A DNA stretch of 64,000 bases from an uncultured Lachnospiraceae bacterium. Its GTDB lineage: Bacteria > Bacillota > Clostridia > Lachnospirales > Lachnospiraceae. Positions 17,087-25,675 of the stretch are shown here, in pieces. Numbering within the stretch: position 1 is the first letter of the stretch; each line of letters opens with the position of its first letter. A program made the translations under genes and the position numbers. The stretch covers positions 186,001 to 250,000 of the forward strand of contig CAKRHP010000001.1 in NCBI GenBank assembly GCA_934339135.1, in the 5' to 3' direction. The notes beneath the pieces are model-generated. The model was not told where the DNA came from. It made no database searches and worked only from the letters and a program-made list of their open reading frames with translations.

Positions 17087-20000
17087 TTACAGCTTCTCAA
17101 CACCAAAGGTAACCTTCTCGCCATTGATGCTCCATTCCTTGACAGAGCCCTTTGCTCCGTCATAGGAAACCTCGTCAGCCAGAACCTCCGACTTAATCTG
17201 TGCTTCATTGTCCTGAATGACCTTCTGAACCTTGTCGTTGTCCTGCATGCTGACTCTGATATGATCCATTACCTCAAAGCCTGCATCCTTACGCATGGTC
17301 TGAACCTTACTGATGATCTCACGTACGAAACCTTCCTCCAGAAGCTCCGGTGTCAGGTTGGTATCAAGAACTACCGTAATACCATGGTCACTGTCGGAAA
17401 CATAGCCTTCCATCTGTGCAGCCTCGATCAGAAGATCATCCTTCTCCAGTGCCTCATCCTGACCATCTACCTGAATCGTCAGTGTACCCTTTTCATTGAG
17501 CTCTGCCATAGCTGCCTGACCGTCAAGCTCTGCAAGGATCTGTCTTACATCGTTGATCTTCTTGCCGAATCGACGTCCCAGCGTCTTAAGCTGTGGCTTA
17601 AAACTATAGGTGGTCAGCTTGCTCACATCATCGGTAAGCTCTGCTTCCTTCACATTCAGCTCGTCACGGATGATATCTACATAGAAATCACTGAGCTCCT
17701 TGCCGGCCTTGATATACATCTTGCCGATCGGCTGTCTGTTCTTGATATTGGCGGTATTTCTGCAGGCACGTCCGATGACAACTGCCTCCAGTACAACCTC
17801 CATATCTGCCTCAAGCTGAAGATCAATATGTGCCTCATCCACCTCAGGGAAGTCACACAGATGTACACTCTCCGGTGCGCCCGGATCGATAGAGCATACC
17901 AGGTTGCGGTAGATATCCTCTGTCATAAATGGGATCATTGGTGCAGCCGCCTTAGAGATCGTAACAAGTGCGGTATAAAGTGTCATGTAAGCATTGATCT
18001 TATCCTGCTCCATGCCCTTTGCCCAGAAACGCTCACGGCAGCGGCGTACATACCAGTTACTCATCTCATCTACAAACTCCTGCAGCGCTCTTGCTGTCTC
18101 CGGGATACGGTATGCTGCCAGATTCTCATCCACCGCCTTAACAGTACTGTTCAGACGGGACAGAAGCCATTTATCCATAACAGAGAGCTTGTCGTAATCT
18201 AATGTATATTTTGTTGCATCGAACTCATCGATATTTGCATAAAGCACAAAGAATGCGTAGGTATTCCAAAGAGTACCCATGAACTTACGCTGTCCCTCCT
18301 GCACTGCCTTTCCATGGAAACGGTTTGGCAGCCATGGAGCACTGTTAATATAGAAGTACCAGCGGATCGCATCGGCACCATACTTGTCCAGTGCATCAAA
18401 CGGATCTACCGCATTACCCTTGGACTTACTCATCTTCTGTCCATTCTCATCCTGAACGTGACCCAGAACGATAACATTCTCATAAGGAGCCTTGTTAAAC
18501 AGAAGAGTTGACTCTGCCATCAGAGAATAGAACCAGCCTCTTGTCTGATCCACAGCCTCGGAAATGAACTGTGCCGGGAACTGCTGCTCAAAGAGATCCT
18601 TGTTTTCAAACGGATAATGATGCTGTGCAAACGGCATTGCTCCGGAATCAAACCAGCAGTCAATAACCTCAGGAACACGGCGCATGGTCTTGCCACAGTC
18701 CGGGCAGGTAAATGTTACCGCGTCAATATATGGACGATGAAGCTCAACCTTTGCATCCTCCGGATTGCCGCTTCTCTCCGCTAACTCTGCACGGCTTCCG
18801 ATAGACTCCTGTCTGCCGCAGCCCTCGCACTCCCAGATATTTAACGGAGTACCCCAATAACGGTTTCTGGAAATACCCCAGTCCTGAATATTCTCCAGCC
18901 AGTTTCCGAAACGTCCGGAACCAATGGACTCTGGGATCCAGTTAACGGTATTGTTGTTGCGGACCAGATCATCGCGAACCTCTGTCATCTTGATGAACCA
19001 GGACTCGCGGGCATAATAGATCAGCGGAGTATCGCAACGCCAGCAATGAGGATAATCATGCTCAAACTTCGGAGCTGCAAAAAGCTTGCCGGATGCGTCC
19101 AGATCCTTTAACACCTCCGGATCAGCCTTCTTTACGAAAAGTCCTGCAAACGGAGTCTCTTCGCTCATCTCACCCTTACCGTTTACAAACTGTACAAACG
19201 GCAGATCGTAATTACGTCCTACGTTAGCATCATCCTCACCAAATGCAGGAGCAATATGAACGATACCGGTACCATCAGACATGGTTACATAAGTGTCACA
19301 TGTCACAAAGAAGCCTTTCTTGTGCTGCTTGTCCGCACATTCCTTGGCACAGGCATAAAGCGGCTCATATTCCTTATGCTCCAGATCACTTCCCTTATAT
19401 GTCTCCAGCACTTCATATGCCTTGATGCCTTCCTCCTTTGCCAGACTGCCAAGTACGCTGTCAGCCAGAGCCTCTGCCAGATAATAGGTATATCCGTCTG
19501 CTGCCTTTACCTTAATATAAGTATCTTCCGGATTTACACAAAGTGCCACGTTGGATGGAAGTGTCCAAGGTGTTGTAGTCCATGCCAGGAAATAAGCATC
19601 TTCTCCAACTACCTTAAAACGAACGATGGCTGAACGCTCCTTGACCAGCTTGTAGCCCTGTGCTACCTCCTGAGAGGAAAGAGGTGTTCCACATCTTGGA
19701 CAATAAGGTACGATCTTGAACCCTTTATATAGAAGCTTCTTGTTCCAGATCTCCTTTAAAGCCCACCACTCGGACTCAATAAAATTGTCATCATAGGTAA
19801 CATATGGGTTGTCCATATCGGCCCAGAAACCAACTGTTCCGGAGAAATCCTCCCACATTCCCTTATATTTCCAAACGGATTCCTTACACTTCTTAATGAA
19901 AGGCTCCATACCATACTCTTCGATCTGCTCCTTGCCATCCAGACCCAGAAGCTTCTCCACCTCAAGCTCAACCGGCAGTCCGTGGGTATCCCATCCCGCC

Positions 20001-20245
20001 TTACGAGGTACCATATATCCCTTCATGGTCTTGTAACGAGGAATCATATCCTTAATAACACGGGTCAGCACATGACCGATATGCGGCTTACCGTTAGCAG
20101 TAGGCGGTCCATCATAAAAGGTATAAACCGGCTTGCCCTCTCTTGCCTTCATGGACTTTTCAAAGATCTGCTGATTCCGCCAGAACTTTCCTACGTTTTT
20201 TTCTCTGTCAACGAAATTCATGTCAGGTGAAACTTTCTGATACAT
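17087..20245 (-). CDS. ileS: Isoleucyl-tRNA synthetase, long (eukaryote-like) class
   Basis: Charges tRNA-Ile. The 1052 residues carry HIGH (55-58), the editing domain, WGISRNRYWGTP, and KMSKSKG near residue 600, followed by the anticodon-binding region. The length and the opening FWRNQQIFEKS fit the IleS2 or eukaryote-like class, whose members tend to tolerate mupirocin better than the shorter bacterial class; resistance here is not shown. An AAGGAGGAAAA site precedes the ATG. Expression is predicted to be controlled by the isoleucine T-box leader at 20367-20690. Confidence 0.97.
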   Translation of the reverse strand: MYQKVSPDMNFVDREKNVGKFWRNQQIFEKSMKAREGKPVYTFYDGPPTANGKPHIGHVLTRVIKDMIPRYKTMKGYMVPRKAGWDTHGLPVELEVEKLLGLDGKEQIEEYGMEPFIKKCKESVWKYKGMWEDFSGTVGFWADMDNPYVTYDDNFIESEWWALKEIWNKKLLYKGFKIVPYCPRCGTPLSSQEVAQGYKLVKERSAIVRFKVVGEDAYFLAWTTTPWTLPSNVALCVNPEDTYIKVKAADGYTYYLAEALADSVLGSLAKEEGIKAYEVLETYKGSDLEHKEYEPLYACAKECADKQHKKGFFVTCDTYVTMSDGTGIVHIAPAFGEDDANVGRNYDLPFVQFVNGKGEMSEETPFAGLFVKKADPEVLKDLDASGKLFAAPKFEHDYPHCWRCDTPLIYYARESWFIKMTEVRDDLVRNNNTVNWIPESIGSGRFGNWLENIQDWGISRNRYWGTPLNIWECEGCGRQESIGSRAELAERSGNPEDAKVELHRPYIDAVTFTCPDCGKTMRRVPEVIDCWFDSGAMPFAQHHYPFENKDLFEQQFPAQFISEAVDQTRGWFYSLMAESTLLFNKAPYENVIVLGHVQDENGQKMSKSKGNAVDPFDALDKYGADAIRWYFYINSAPWLPNRFHGKAVQEGQRKFMGTLWNTYAFFVLYANIDEFDATKYTLDYDKLSVMDKWLLSRLNSTVKAVDENLAAYRIPETARALQEFVDEMSNWYVRRCRERFWAKGMEQDKINAYMTLYTALVTISKAAAPMIPFMTEDIYRNLVCSIDPGAPESVHLCDFPEVDEAHIDLQLEADMEVVLEAVVIGRACRNTANIKNRQPIGKMYIKAGKELSDFYVDIIRDELNVKEAELTDDVSKLTTYSFKPQLKTLGRRFGKKINDVRQILAELDGQAAMAELNEKGTLTIQVDGQDEALEKDDLLIEAAQMEGYVSDSDHGITVVLDTNLTPELLEEGFVREIISKVQTMRKDAGFEVMDHIRVSMQDNDKVQKVIQDNEAQIKSEVLADEVSYDGAKGSVKEWSINGEKVTFGVEKL

Positions 20246-20334
20246 ATGTTTTCCTCCTTCTAAAATATCTGATCAAAAGCAGACCGGTATCAACAATCTG
20301 CCATTTCGTGAACCGTTATATAAATAAGGCTGCT

Positions 20335-20365
20335 ATTTTATAGGAAACGAGAAGTTTCCTATAAA
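20335..20365. repeat. Palindrome between the T-box terminator and ileS
   Basis: TTTATAGGAAAC and GTTTCCTATAAA pair around a 5-base loop. The right half resembles 58081-58114 in the tRNA array (GGAAAC, AGTTTCCTATA, AGTA, AAA in the same order), so it may be a small dispersed element. It lacks a proper T tract on the minus strand. Confidence 0.5.
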
Positions 20366-20366
20366 G

Positions 20367-20690
20367 TAAAAAAGCCTTCACCCTAAACAGGATGAAAGCC
20401 AAAACATTCATAACCACCTATTTAATCTGTACGGAAATGAAGCAGATCAACTGCTTTGCCCTTGTGTACACCACCTTGTACGCAATAACGATTCGATACA
20501 TACCCCTATAACGGCGGGATCCGTCAGGCTGTACTGATAACACAACGTTCCAGTCTGCAACTCAGGAGTGATCTTCCCTCATCTATCTAAGAGATTCCTC
20601 TCTATGCATCCGGTTCACACTATCCCGGACTCACTGAAGCGTTTCCAGATAAGATACTGTCTCCGTCACAGTTTTTCACTATAATGCTAT
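20367..20690 (-). promoter_or_regulatory. T-box riboswitch for isoleucine upstream of ileS
   Basis: tRNA-sensing leader RNA. On the minus strand the Stem I segment reads GGGAAGATCACTCCTGAG, matching the T-box layout GAA-codon-A; the specifier codon is ATC (20572-20570), an isoleucine codon. Downstream lies AAATAGGTGGTTATGA, whose TGGT (20416-20413) can pair with the ACCA end of uncharged tRNA. A terminator follows: GGCTTTCATCC/GGGTGAAGGC (20400-20374) and a run of six T. Uncharged tRNA-Ile should favour antitermination and ileS expression. The 5' boundary is approximate. Confidence 0.9.
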
Positions 20691-20740
20691 ATTAGTATCC
20701 TTTTCGCTGCTTGTCAACTGCCAACCCATAAAAATTTTAT

Positions 20741-21085
20741 TTACTCCGGCAAATCCTTTCCCTTAAGTTTTGCCTCTGTCATCAGCGCCATCTCTAATAT
20801 ATATTCCTTCATGCGGTCATCCACACGACGATAGATGTTGATCAGTCTCAGCTCATCATCCGTAAAGGTCATGGAATCCACTCCAAGAAAATACCCCACG
20901 GACACATCCATCGCCTTGGCAATGTTTTCCAGAGTTGCATTTGGAATAGATATCTTTCCATTTTCGTAACGGCTCAACGTCTGCTGTGTCATATGAAATT
21001 TTCTCGCAAAGCTAATCTGACTCAGCCCATGTTCCTTACGGACCGCTCGAACTCTCATTCCAATCTCTCTGTCACTCAAAGCCAT
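20741..21085 (-). CDS. XRE-family helix-turn-helix regulator
   Basis: Small DNA-binding protein, 114 residues from the start at 21085. Residues about 7-65 form a Cro/CI-type HTH (LSQISFARKFHMTQQTLSRYENGKISIPNATLENIAKAMDVS, split by turns), followed by a short helical tail. The start is preferred over the longer ORF (21121) because AGAAGGTG is well placed in front of it. A nearby inverted repeat (GTGGGG 21107-21112 with CCCCAC 21130-21135) may be an operator. The target genes are unknown; the divergent HAAS/PadR cassette is one candidate. Confidence 0.88.
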   Translation of the reverse strand: MALSDREIGMRVRAVRKEHGLSQISFARKFHMTQQTLSRYENGKISIPNATLENIAKAMDVSVGYFLGVDSMTFTDDELRLINIYRRVDDRMKEYILEMALMTEAKLKGKDLPE

Positions 21086-21436
21086 ACATACACCTTCTAT
21101 TTCCCTGTGGGGAACGTACATGTTTACTGCCCCACACTACAAATCTACTTCTTTTGATTATACTTGTGTATTACGGATATTTATATTCTGTTTTAGTTTA
21201 ATTATACTCTTATTTAGAATAATTTTATTTTTTTCACTTGATACGCTCTTGTATGACAGTTATATTTTTGATAAAATAAATCTTTGCAAGAATAATAACT
21301 ATAATAATAAACTAAATATTATCATTGTCTTTACATTGTTAAAATATAATTGACTATAATGTTTTTAATGTCAATGTATTTGCAAAAAATATTAGATTTG
21401 CTATGATAAAAATGTAACGTAAGAGGAGGAGGATTT
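21086..21436. other. AT-rich divergent intergenic region with a plus-strand promoter
   Basis: No gene is seen. The region is strongly AT-rich. TTGCAA (21380-21385) and TATGAT (21402-21407), spacer 16 bp, form the likely promoter for the plus-strand cassette. The GTGGGG/CCCCAC inverted repeat with an inner ACATGT lies next to the XRE start codon. Confidence 0.5.
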
Positions 21437-21868
21437 TTGATGAACTCTTTTGATCGGGAACAATATCTGAAACAATTACGGATGTACTACTCCGGAGACC
21501 GTGATGACACAGAACAGTTTCTCGAAGATATGAGTGACTCTTTGGATTGTTATCTGGAAGAACACCCGTCTGCTACAGTGGCAGAGATTTTTCAGCATTT
21601 CGGACATCCAAAGGAGCTTGAGGAGCAATACGAGGAAGCTATTTTAATGCAGCGATCCCGAAAGAAACGCTTTTTTACCAAAATATTAATTTCCATGATT
21701 TGCATATCGTGTATTTTAGTATTGGGAGCTTTTATTATTCATGGTCACCACATAATCACAGAAGTCAACGGACATGCGAATATAATTCTCGAGGAAGAAA
21801 CACCCAGCAATTCTGGTCCGCCTGTAAACACCTCCTCTCCCAATCCACAATTTCATATTATAGAATAG
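21437..21868 (+). CDS. HAAS/DUF1700-like membrane protein
   Basis: A 143-residue protein. The N-terminal helical part (about 5-75, YLKQLRMYYSGDRDDTEQFLEDMSDSL...PSATVAEIFQHFGHPKELEEQYEE) resembles HAAS-type domains, which often accompany PadR regulators. One TM segment follows (about 80-102) and then a short extracytoplasmic Ser/Pro/Asn-rich tail. First gene of a plus-strand set with a secreted protein, a second HAAS-like protein and PadR. Its role is unknown; a membrane partner in a PadR-controlled response is inferred. Confidence 0.7.
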   Translation: MMNSFDREQYLKQLRMYYSGDRDDTEQFLEDMSDSLDCYLEEHPSATVAEIFQHFGHPKELEEQYEEAILMQRSRKKRFFTKILISMICISCILVLGAFIIHGHHIITEVNGHANIILEEETPSNSGPPVNTSSPNPQFHIIE

Positions 21869-21880
21869 GAGGAAAATTTT

Positions 21881-22366
21881 ATGAAAAAACATTTTAAAGC
21901 ACTCACTTGTTTCACACTTGCATTTTGTTTATTACTATCTAATTTACTAACATCAAAACCTGTTTCAGCTTCAGAGACAGTCATATCTGAAGAGACCGTT
22001 GAAACAACTGATGGCGGTTATTGCGTAGTAACCACGACAGAAACTACCATTCCTTCCATCACCCGAGGTACTACACATACAAAAGGAGCAAAAAAATCAT
22101 TTCGATATTACAATAGTGCAAATGTTCTTACATGGGAATATGTTCTTCATGGAACTTTCATGTATGATGACTATTTAGTGGTATGTTCTGACGTATACCA
22201 TGAAATTACTATTCATAACCCTAGAAATTGGATCTACGATGAAGCAAAACGCTGGAAGTCCGGTAATACAGCATATGGTAAGGCAGTTTTTCGTCTTTTG
22301 ACAACTTCCGCGAAAAAAACGGTTAAATTACAGATTTCATGCACAAAACATGGAGTGATCAGCTAG
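21881..22366 (+). CDS. Secreted protein of unknown function
   Basis: A 161-residue protein with a clear signal peptide (KK followed by a hydrophobic core at about 9-25, cleavage probably after VSA near residue 31). The mature part is Thr/Lys/Tyr-rich and beta-like (TVETTDGGYCVVTTTETTIPS) with one internal repeat of the TTTET type. No known domain recognised. It starts 12 bp after the HAAS-like gene with a good site (AGGAGG), so it is in the same operon. Confidence 0.7.
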   Translation: MKKHFKALTCFTLAFCLLLSNLLTSKPVSASETVISEETVETTDGGYCVVTTTETTIPSITRGTTHTKGAKKSFRYYNSANVLTWEYVLHGTFMYDDYLVVCSDVYHEITIHNPRNWIYDEAKRWKSGNTAYGKAVFRLLTTSAKKTVKLQISCTKHGVIS

Positions 22367-22381
22367 TAGAAAGGAGTCTCC

Positions 22382-22738
22382 ATGCACTCATTCCTATTAA
22401 ATCAACGATTGTATTGTCTCAGCCGCACCTTGGTTCGGCATAAATTTTCAATAACCAACAGTGAGCCTACAAGGGATGATATATCCCAGGCACATTTATT
22501 GCTTTACAGTGATATGCTGCAGTATTATGAAGAACATCCCGATTACGGATATCTCGAAATCTACCATCACTTTGTGGATGGCGATACGCAGGAAATTCTT
22601 AACCAACGACATCGCAGAAAAATCTTACTCGCTATTGCCGTTGGCTGTATTGCTGTTACTGTCATTGGATACTTTGTTGTAAATTGGCTGGTAGCGTATA
22701 TTTTAAAAAATGTTCCAATTTCTTATATTAGGGTGTGA
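22382..22738 (+). CDS. Second small HAAS-like membrane protein (resembles DUF6120 proteins)
   Basis: A 118-residue protein: helical N-terminal part (about 28-78, SEPTRDDISQAHLLLYSDMLQYYEEHPDYGYLEIYHHF, interrupted here) and a TM segment (about 84-108). Its layout parallels the 143-residue protein at 21437, as though the two were distant paralogs around the secreted protein. I recall similar proteins as DUF6120, from memory only. An AGAAAGGAG site precedes the ATG. Function unknown. Confidence 0.65.
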   Translation: MHSFLLNQRLYCLSRTLVRHKFSITNSEPTRDDISQAHLLLYSDMLQYYEEHPDYGYLEIYHHFVDGDTQEILNQRHRRKILLAIAVGCIAVTVIGYFVVNWLVAYILKNVPISYIRV

Positions 22739-22764
22739 CATTTTTTCTGAATATGTGTTATAAT
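22735..22764 (+). promoter_or_regulatory. Promoter for the padR-like gene
   Basis: GTGACA (22735-22740) and TATAAT (22759-22764) with an 18-bp spacer, overlapping the end of the preceding gene. Confidence 0.5.
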
Positions 22765-22805
22765 AGGTAATACATAAAAAACTATAGAAAGTTGGATAGA
22801 TAGTA

Positions 22806-23171
22806 ATGGGTATCAAAGACAATTTAAAGCGTGGAACTATTGAGATGATCCTTTTGCACTTACTGGAGCAGGAAGATAAATATGGCTACCAGTTATCACA
22901 GGATCTGGAAAAGCAGAGTGAGGGCGATTACCAGTTGAATGAAGCTACAATGTACCCAACACTCTACCGTTTAAAGAAAAATGGTTATCTTGACGAGCGC
23001 AAGGTTCAGGTAGTCGGAAAGCGTTTCCGTGTCTACTATCATCTGACAGAGGCCGGTAAAGAGCATCTCGAGGAAACCAAGCGAGAGTATTACAGCGTTT
23101 GTGCTTCTGTAGAAAAAGTGCTTTCTTATCAGGATCGGGTGACCGCCACCCCCTCCGGCACCGAAGGATGA
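22806..23171 (+). CDS. PadR-family transcriptional regulator
   Basis: Winged-helix regulator, 121 residues. It has the PadR signature: GTIEMILLHLLEQEDKYGYQL near the N terminus, LNEATMYPTLYRLKKNGYLDER for the recognition part, then RVYYHLTEAGKEHL and a short C-terminal helix. PadR proteins are commonly encoded beside HAAS-domain membrane proteins, as here, and often repress their own cassette. A separate promoter seems to precede it. The signal it senses is unknown. Confidence 0.92.
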   Translation: MGIKDNLKRGTIEMILLHLLEQEDKYGYQLSQDLEKQSEGDYQLNEATMYPTLYRLKKNGYLDERKVQVVGKRFRVYYHLTEAGKEHLEETKREYYSVCASVEKVLSYQDRVTATPSGTEG

Positions 23172-23201
23172 TCATTAAACTTTGAAACACAAAACAAAAT
23201 A

Positions 23202-23240
23202 AGGGGAGGATTTATTTCAAATGGAAATAGATTCTCCCCT
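23202..23240. terminator. Hairpin after the padR-like gene
   Basis: GGGGAGGATTTATTTC can pair with GGAAATAGATTCTCCCC around a short loop, with one bulge. It lies between the convergent padR-like and MYG1 genes and probably ends transcription, although its T tract is weak. Confidence 0.5.
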
Positions 23241-23287
23241 ATAAGTGTTTCTATATACAGCTTAACCCCCACATGTTCCCATAATAT

Positions 23288-24151
23288 TTATTCAACAGAT
23301 TTTCTGTTTTTCTCTAATGAAATGTGAGCCATCTTCACAGCATCTTCTTTTGTATCAGCCGCTCCCATAAATCCTGTCGCATGACAGAATCTTGCCGTCT
23401 CTACACCACTGACAGACGGGAGTTCCTTTGGATCACATCCCCACCATTCCTGTGGAAAATCACAGACAAGACTGCGGTCTTCTTTGGACTTTGGCACCCC
23501 CTGCACGCTGTAGCCTCCCCGATTGGATGGATACACAGTGAATTGATAACTGCTGCCGATCACATCCCGTTTCCATGGTACATAACATGGAAGGATCAGG
23601 ATCTCACCATCGCTCTCCTCCATCGCTTTTTTCACTACATCCGATGCCCGGCGAAGTCCCTGGATACTCTCTATATATCGAATCAGGATCTTTTCTGCAA
23701 ATGCCTCTGCCTCCCAGAACCGATCATCATAAGAAGCATCTGAATCCCATCCCGGATTAAACTTCTCCATCAGTTCCGACAGAGTATTATCTGAACCGGT
23801 ATTATCGGATTCATCCAAAGGCTGAATAAACTTCTCATCAAAATCAGCCGCCTCCTCCTCTGTCAGAAAGCAGGTACCAAACTCTCTCCAAAGAAGTCCA
23901 AATGCCGCATATGGCACGCCATTTTCACGAATTTCTTTGTCCTGCTGATGATGGTCGTACTTCCCCCTTCCAATATCATATACAATGCCATCGAAATCCT
24001 CCGGGACATCAAAGCCTCTGTCCACTTCAATGAAGGGATTCAGCAATCGCAAAAGTGCTGTCGAAAATACATCATCCGCATGAAACTTCGCTCCATGGGT
24101 AAAACCATGATCCGGCACAATACCGGCAATTTCCTTTTCAAATTCTATCAT
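23288..24151 (-). CDS. MYG1-family (UPF0160) predicted metal-dependent hydrolase
   Basis: A 287-residue MYG1-type protein related to DHH phosphoesterases; the eukaryotic member acts as an RNA exonuclease. The N terminus carries HGFTHGAKFHADDVFSTALL and later YDIGRGKYDHHQ, the conserved His/Asp metal-ligand sets. The C terminus holds SYQFTVYPSN and ETARFCHATGFMGAADT, also typical. It lies 15 bp downstream of icd and is probably cotranscribed. The biochemical role in bacteria is not established. Confidence 0.9.
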   Translation of the reverse strand: MIEFEKEIAGIVPDHGFTHGAKFHADDVFSTALLRLLNPFIEVDRGFDVPEDFDGIVYDIGRGKYDHHQQDKEIRENGVPYAAFGLLWREFGTCFLTEEEAADFDEKFIQPLDESDNTGSDNTLSELMEKFNPGWDSDASYDDRFWEAEAFAEKILIRYIESIQGLRRASDVVKKAMEESDGEILILPCYVPWKRDVIGSSYQFTVYPSNRGGYSVQGVPKSKEDRSLVCDFPQEWWGCDPKELPSVSGVETARFCHATGFMGAADTKEDAVKMAHISLEKNRKSVE

Positions 24152-24166
24152 AATTATAATGTCCTT

Positions 24167-25375
24167 TTACAGCATTGCTTCCAGCGACTCACGGACTGCC
24201 TTGATAAATCCCTCACTGTTTAATACCGTCACATCCTTCATACTGGTGATCAGTGCCAGATCCTTTGTCATCTTTCCGCTCTCAATCGTAGAAAGTGTTG
24301 CTTTCTCAAGCTTATCGGCAAATGCCATCAACTCCGGAATATTGTCCAGCTCACCACGCTTACGAAGAGCACCGGTCCATGCAAAGATTGTTGCTACAGA
24401 GTTCGTGGATGTCTCTTCGCCCTTCAGATGCTTATAATAATGTCTCTGAACGGTTCCGTGGGCAGCCTCATACTCATATACACCGGAAGGAGAAACCAAT
24501 ACAGAAGTCATCATTGCCAGAGAACCACAGGCAGAAGAAACCATATCGCTCATAACATCTCCATCGTAGTTCTTGCAGGCCCAGATAAATCCGCCCTTTG
24601 CCTTCATAACACGGGCAACGGCATCATCGATCAGAGTATAGAAATACTCAATGCCTGCTGCCTCAAACTTCTCCTTGTATTCTTTATCATAGATATCCTG
24701 GAAAATATCCTTAAAATTATGATCATAAATCTTTGAAATGGTATCCTTGGTTGCAAACCACAGATCCTGCTTTGTGTCCAGTGCATAGTTAAAACATGCC
24801 TTTGCAAAGCTTGTGATAGATTTATCGGTATTGTGGATACCCTGAATAATACCCGGTCCATCAAACTCCTGAATCGTCTGACGGATCTCTTTACCATCTG
24901 CTCCGGTAAATACAAGCTCAGCCTTGCCTGCACCCGGTACCTTGATCTCTGTATTTTTGTAAACATCTCCATAGGCATGACGTGCCAGTGTGATCGGCTT
25001 CTCCCAGTTCTTTACGCAAGGCTCAATGCCCTTTACCTGAATCGGGGCACGGAAAACGGTACCGTCCAATGCTGCACGGATCGTACCATTTGGAGACTTC
25101 CACATTTCCTTCAGATTATACTCCGTCATACGAGCCGCATTTGGTGTGATCGTTGCACATTTTACAGCAACACCATACTTCTTGGTTGCCTCTGCAGAGT
25201 CGATCGTTACCTGATCATTTGTCTCATTACGGTACTCCAGTCCGAGATCGTAATACTCTGTCTTCAAATCAATAAAAGGAAGAAGCAGCTCATCCTTGAT
25301 CATTTTCCAGAGAATTCTGGTCATCTCGTCGCCATCCATCTCCACTAACGGTGTCTTCATCTCGATCTTTGCCAT
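24167..25375 (-). CDS. icd: NADP-dependent isocitrate dehydrogenase, eukaryote-like type
   Basis: Oxidatively decarboxylates isocitrate to 2-oxoglutarate, supplying glutamate carbon. The 402 residues begin [20 protein letters not shown] and show [25 protein letters not shown] (in two parts) with the substrate-binding SPNGTIR, and NYDGDVMSD for the metal aspartates. This is the subfamily shared with eukaryotic cytosolic and mitochondrial enzymes, not the E. coli type. The start at 25375 follows GGAGG by about 8 bases; the longer ORF start at 25390 is less likely. It precedes MYG1 by 15 bp. Confidence 0.95.
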   Translation of the reverse strand: MAKIEMKTPLVEMDGDEMTRILWKMIKDELLLPFIDLKTEYYDLGLEYRNETNDQVTIDSAEATKKYGVAVKCATITPNAARMTEYNLKEMWKSPNGTIRAALDGTVFRAPIQVKGIEPCVKNWEKPITLARHAYGDVYKNTEIKVPGAGKAELVFTGADGKEIRQTIQEFDGPGIIQGIHNTDKSITSFAKACFNYALDTKQDLWFATKDTISKIYDHNFKDIFQDIYDKEYKEKFEAAGIEYFYTLIDDAVARVMKAKGGFIWACKNYDGDVMSDMVSSACGSLAMMTSVLVSPSGVYEYEAAHGTVQRHYYKHLKGEETSTNSVATIFAWTGALRKRGELDNIPELMAFADKLEKATLSTIESGKMTKDLALITSMKDVTVLNSEGFIKAVRESLEAML

Positions 25376-25403
25376 GTCATTATCCTCCATTTTGCAATAT
25401 GTA

Positions 25404-25430
25404 TGCCGGATTTATCAAAAATCTCCGGCA
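25404..25430 (-). promoter_or_regulatory. Leader hairpin before icd
   Basis: TGCCGGA (25404-25410) pairs with TCCGGCA (25424-25430) in the icd 5' leader, overlapping the end of a possible 15-codon leader ORF. It has no strong T tract. A role in attenuation is only a suggestion. Confidence 0.4.
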
Positions 25431-25462
25431 ATTGTTTCGTATACTGATGCACATGTATGCAT
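25415..25462 (-). CDS. Possible 15-residue leader peptide upstream of icd
   Basis: A short ORF encoding MHTCASVYETIAGDF begins at ATG 25462, about ten bases after AAAAGGAG, a good ribosome site. It ends 40 bp before the icd start and its stop lies inside the leader hairpin. Too short to score by coding statistics. A Shine-Dalgarno site with no other gene behind it makes translation plausible. Confidence 0.35.
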   Translation of the reverse strand: MHTCASVYETIAGDF

Positions 25463-25481
25463 TAAAACATCACTCCTTTTC

Positions 25482-25510
25482 ACTATACCATAAAAAAGCA
25501 TGATGCACAA
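25482..25510 (-). promoter_or_regulatory. Promoter for icd-MYG1
   Basis: TTGTGC (25510-25505) and TATAGT (25487-25482) on the minus strand, spacer 17 bp, giving a 5' leader of roughly 100 nt. Confidence 0.5.
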
Positions 25511-25600
25511 ACCTCTTTCCGGAGATTTCCCAATTTTCCGTGATGTTTACCGGAAAAAATATATATTTTCGTGCAATGTTCCAAAAAAACAGAATGTCTA

Positions 25601-25629
25601 TTGACCTTTGCACTGCGTGGTGTTATACT
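25601..25629 (+). promoter_or_regulatory. Promoter for the Ig-like surface protein
   Basis: TTGACC (25601-25606) and TATACT (25624-25629) with a 17-bp spacer, about 47 bp before the ATG. Confidence 0.65.
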
Positions 25630-25675
25630 CCAGACACTTTACAATATTTTTCCCCCAACAAGGAGGGAGTTTTCT

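Noticed and set aside
17261..18202. 313-codon plus-strand ORF inside ileS
   Set aside because: Antisense to a complete, conserved synthetase; composition is typical of a shadow frame.
20460..20490. Second AGGTGGT-like motif in the ileS leader as an alternative T-box sequence
   Set aside because: It lacks a following terminator arm; the copy at 20413-20420 directly precedes the terminator and fits better.
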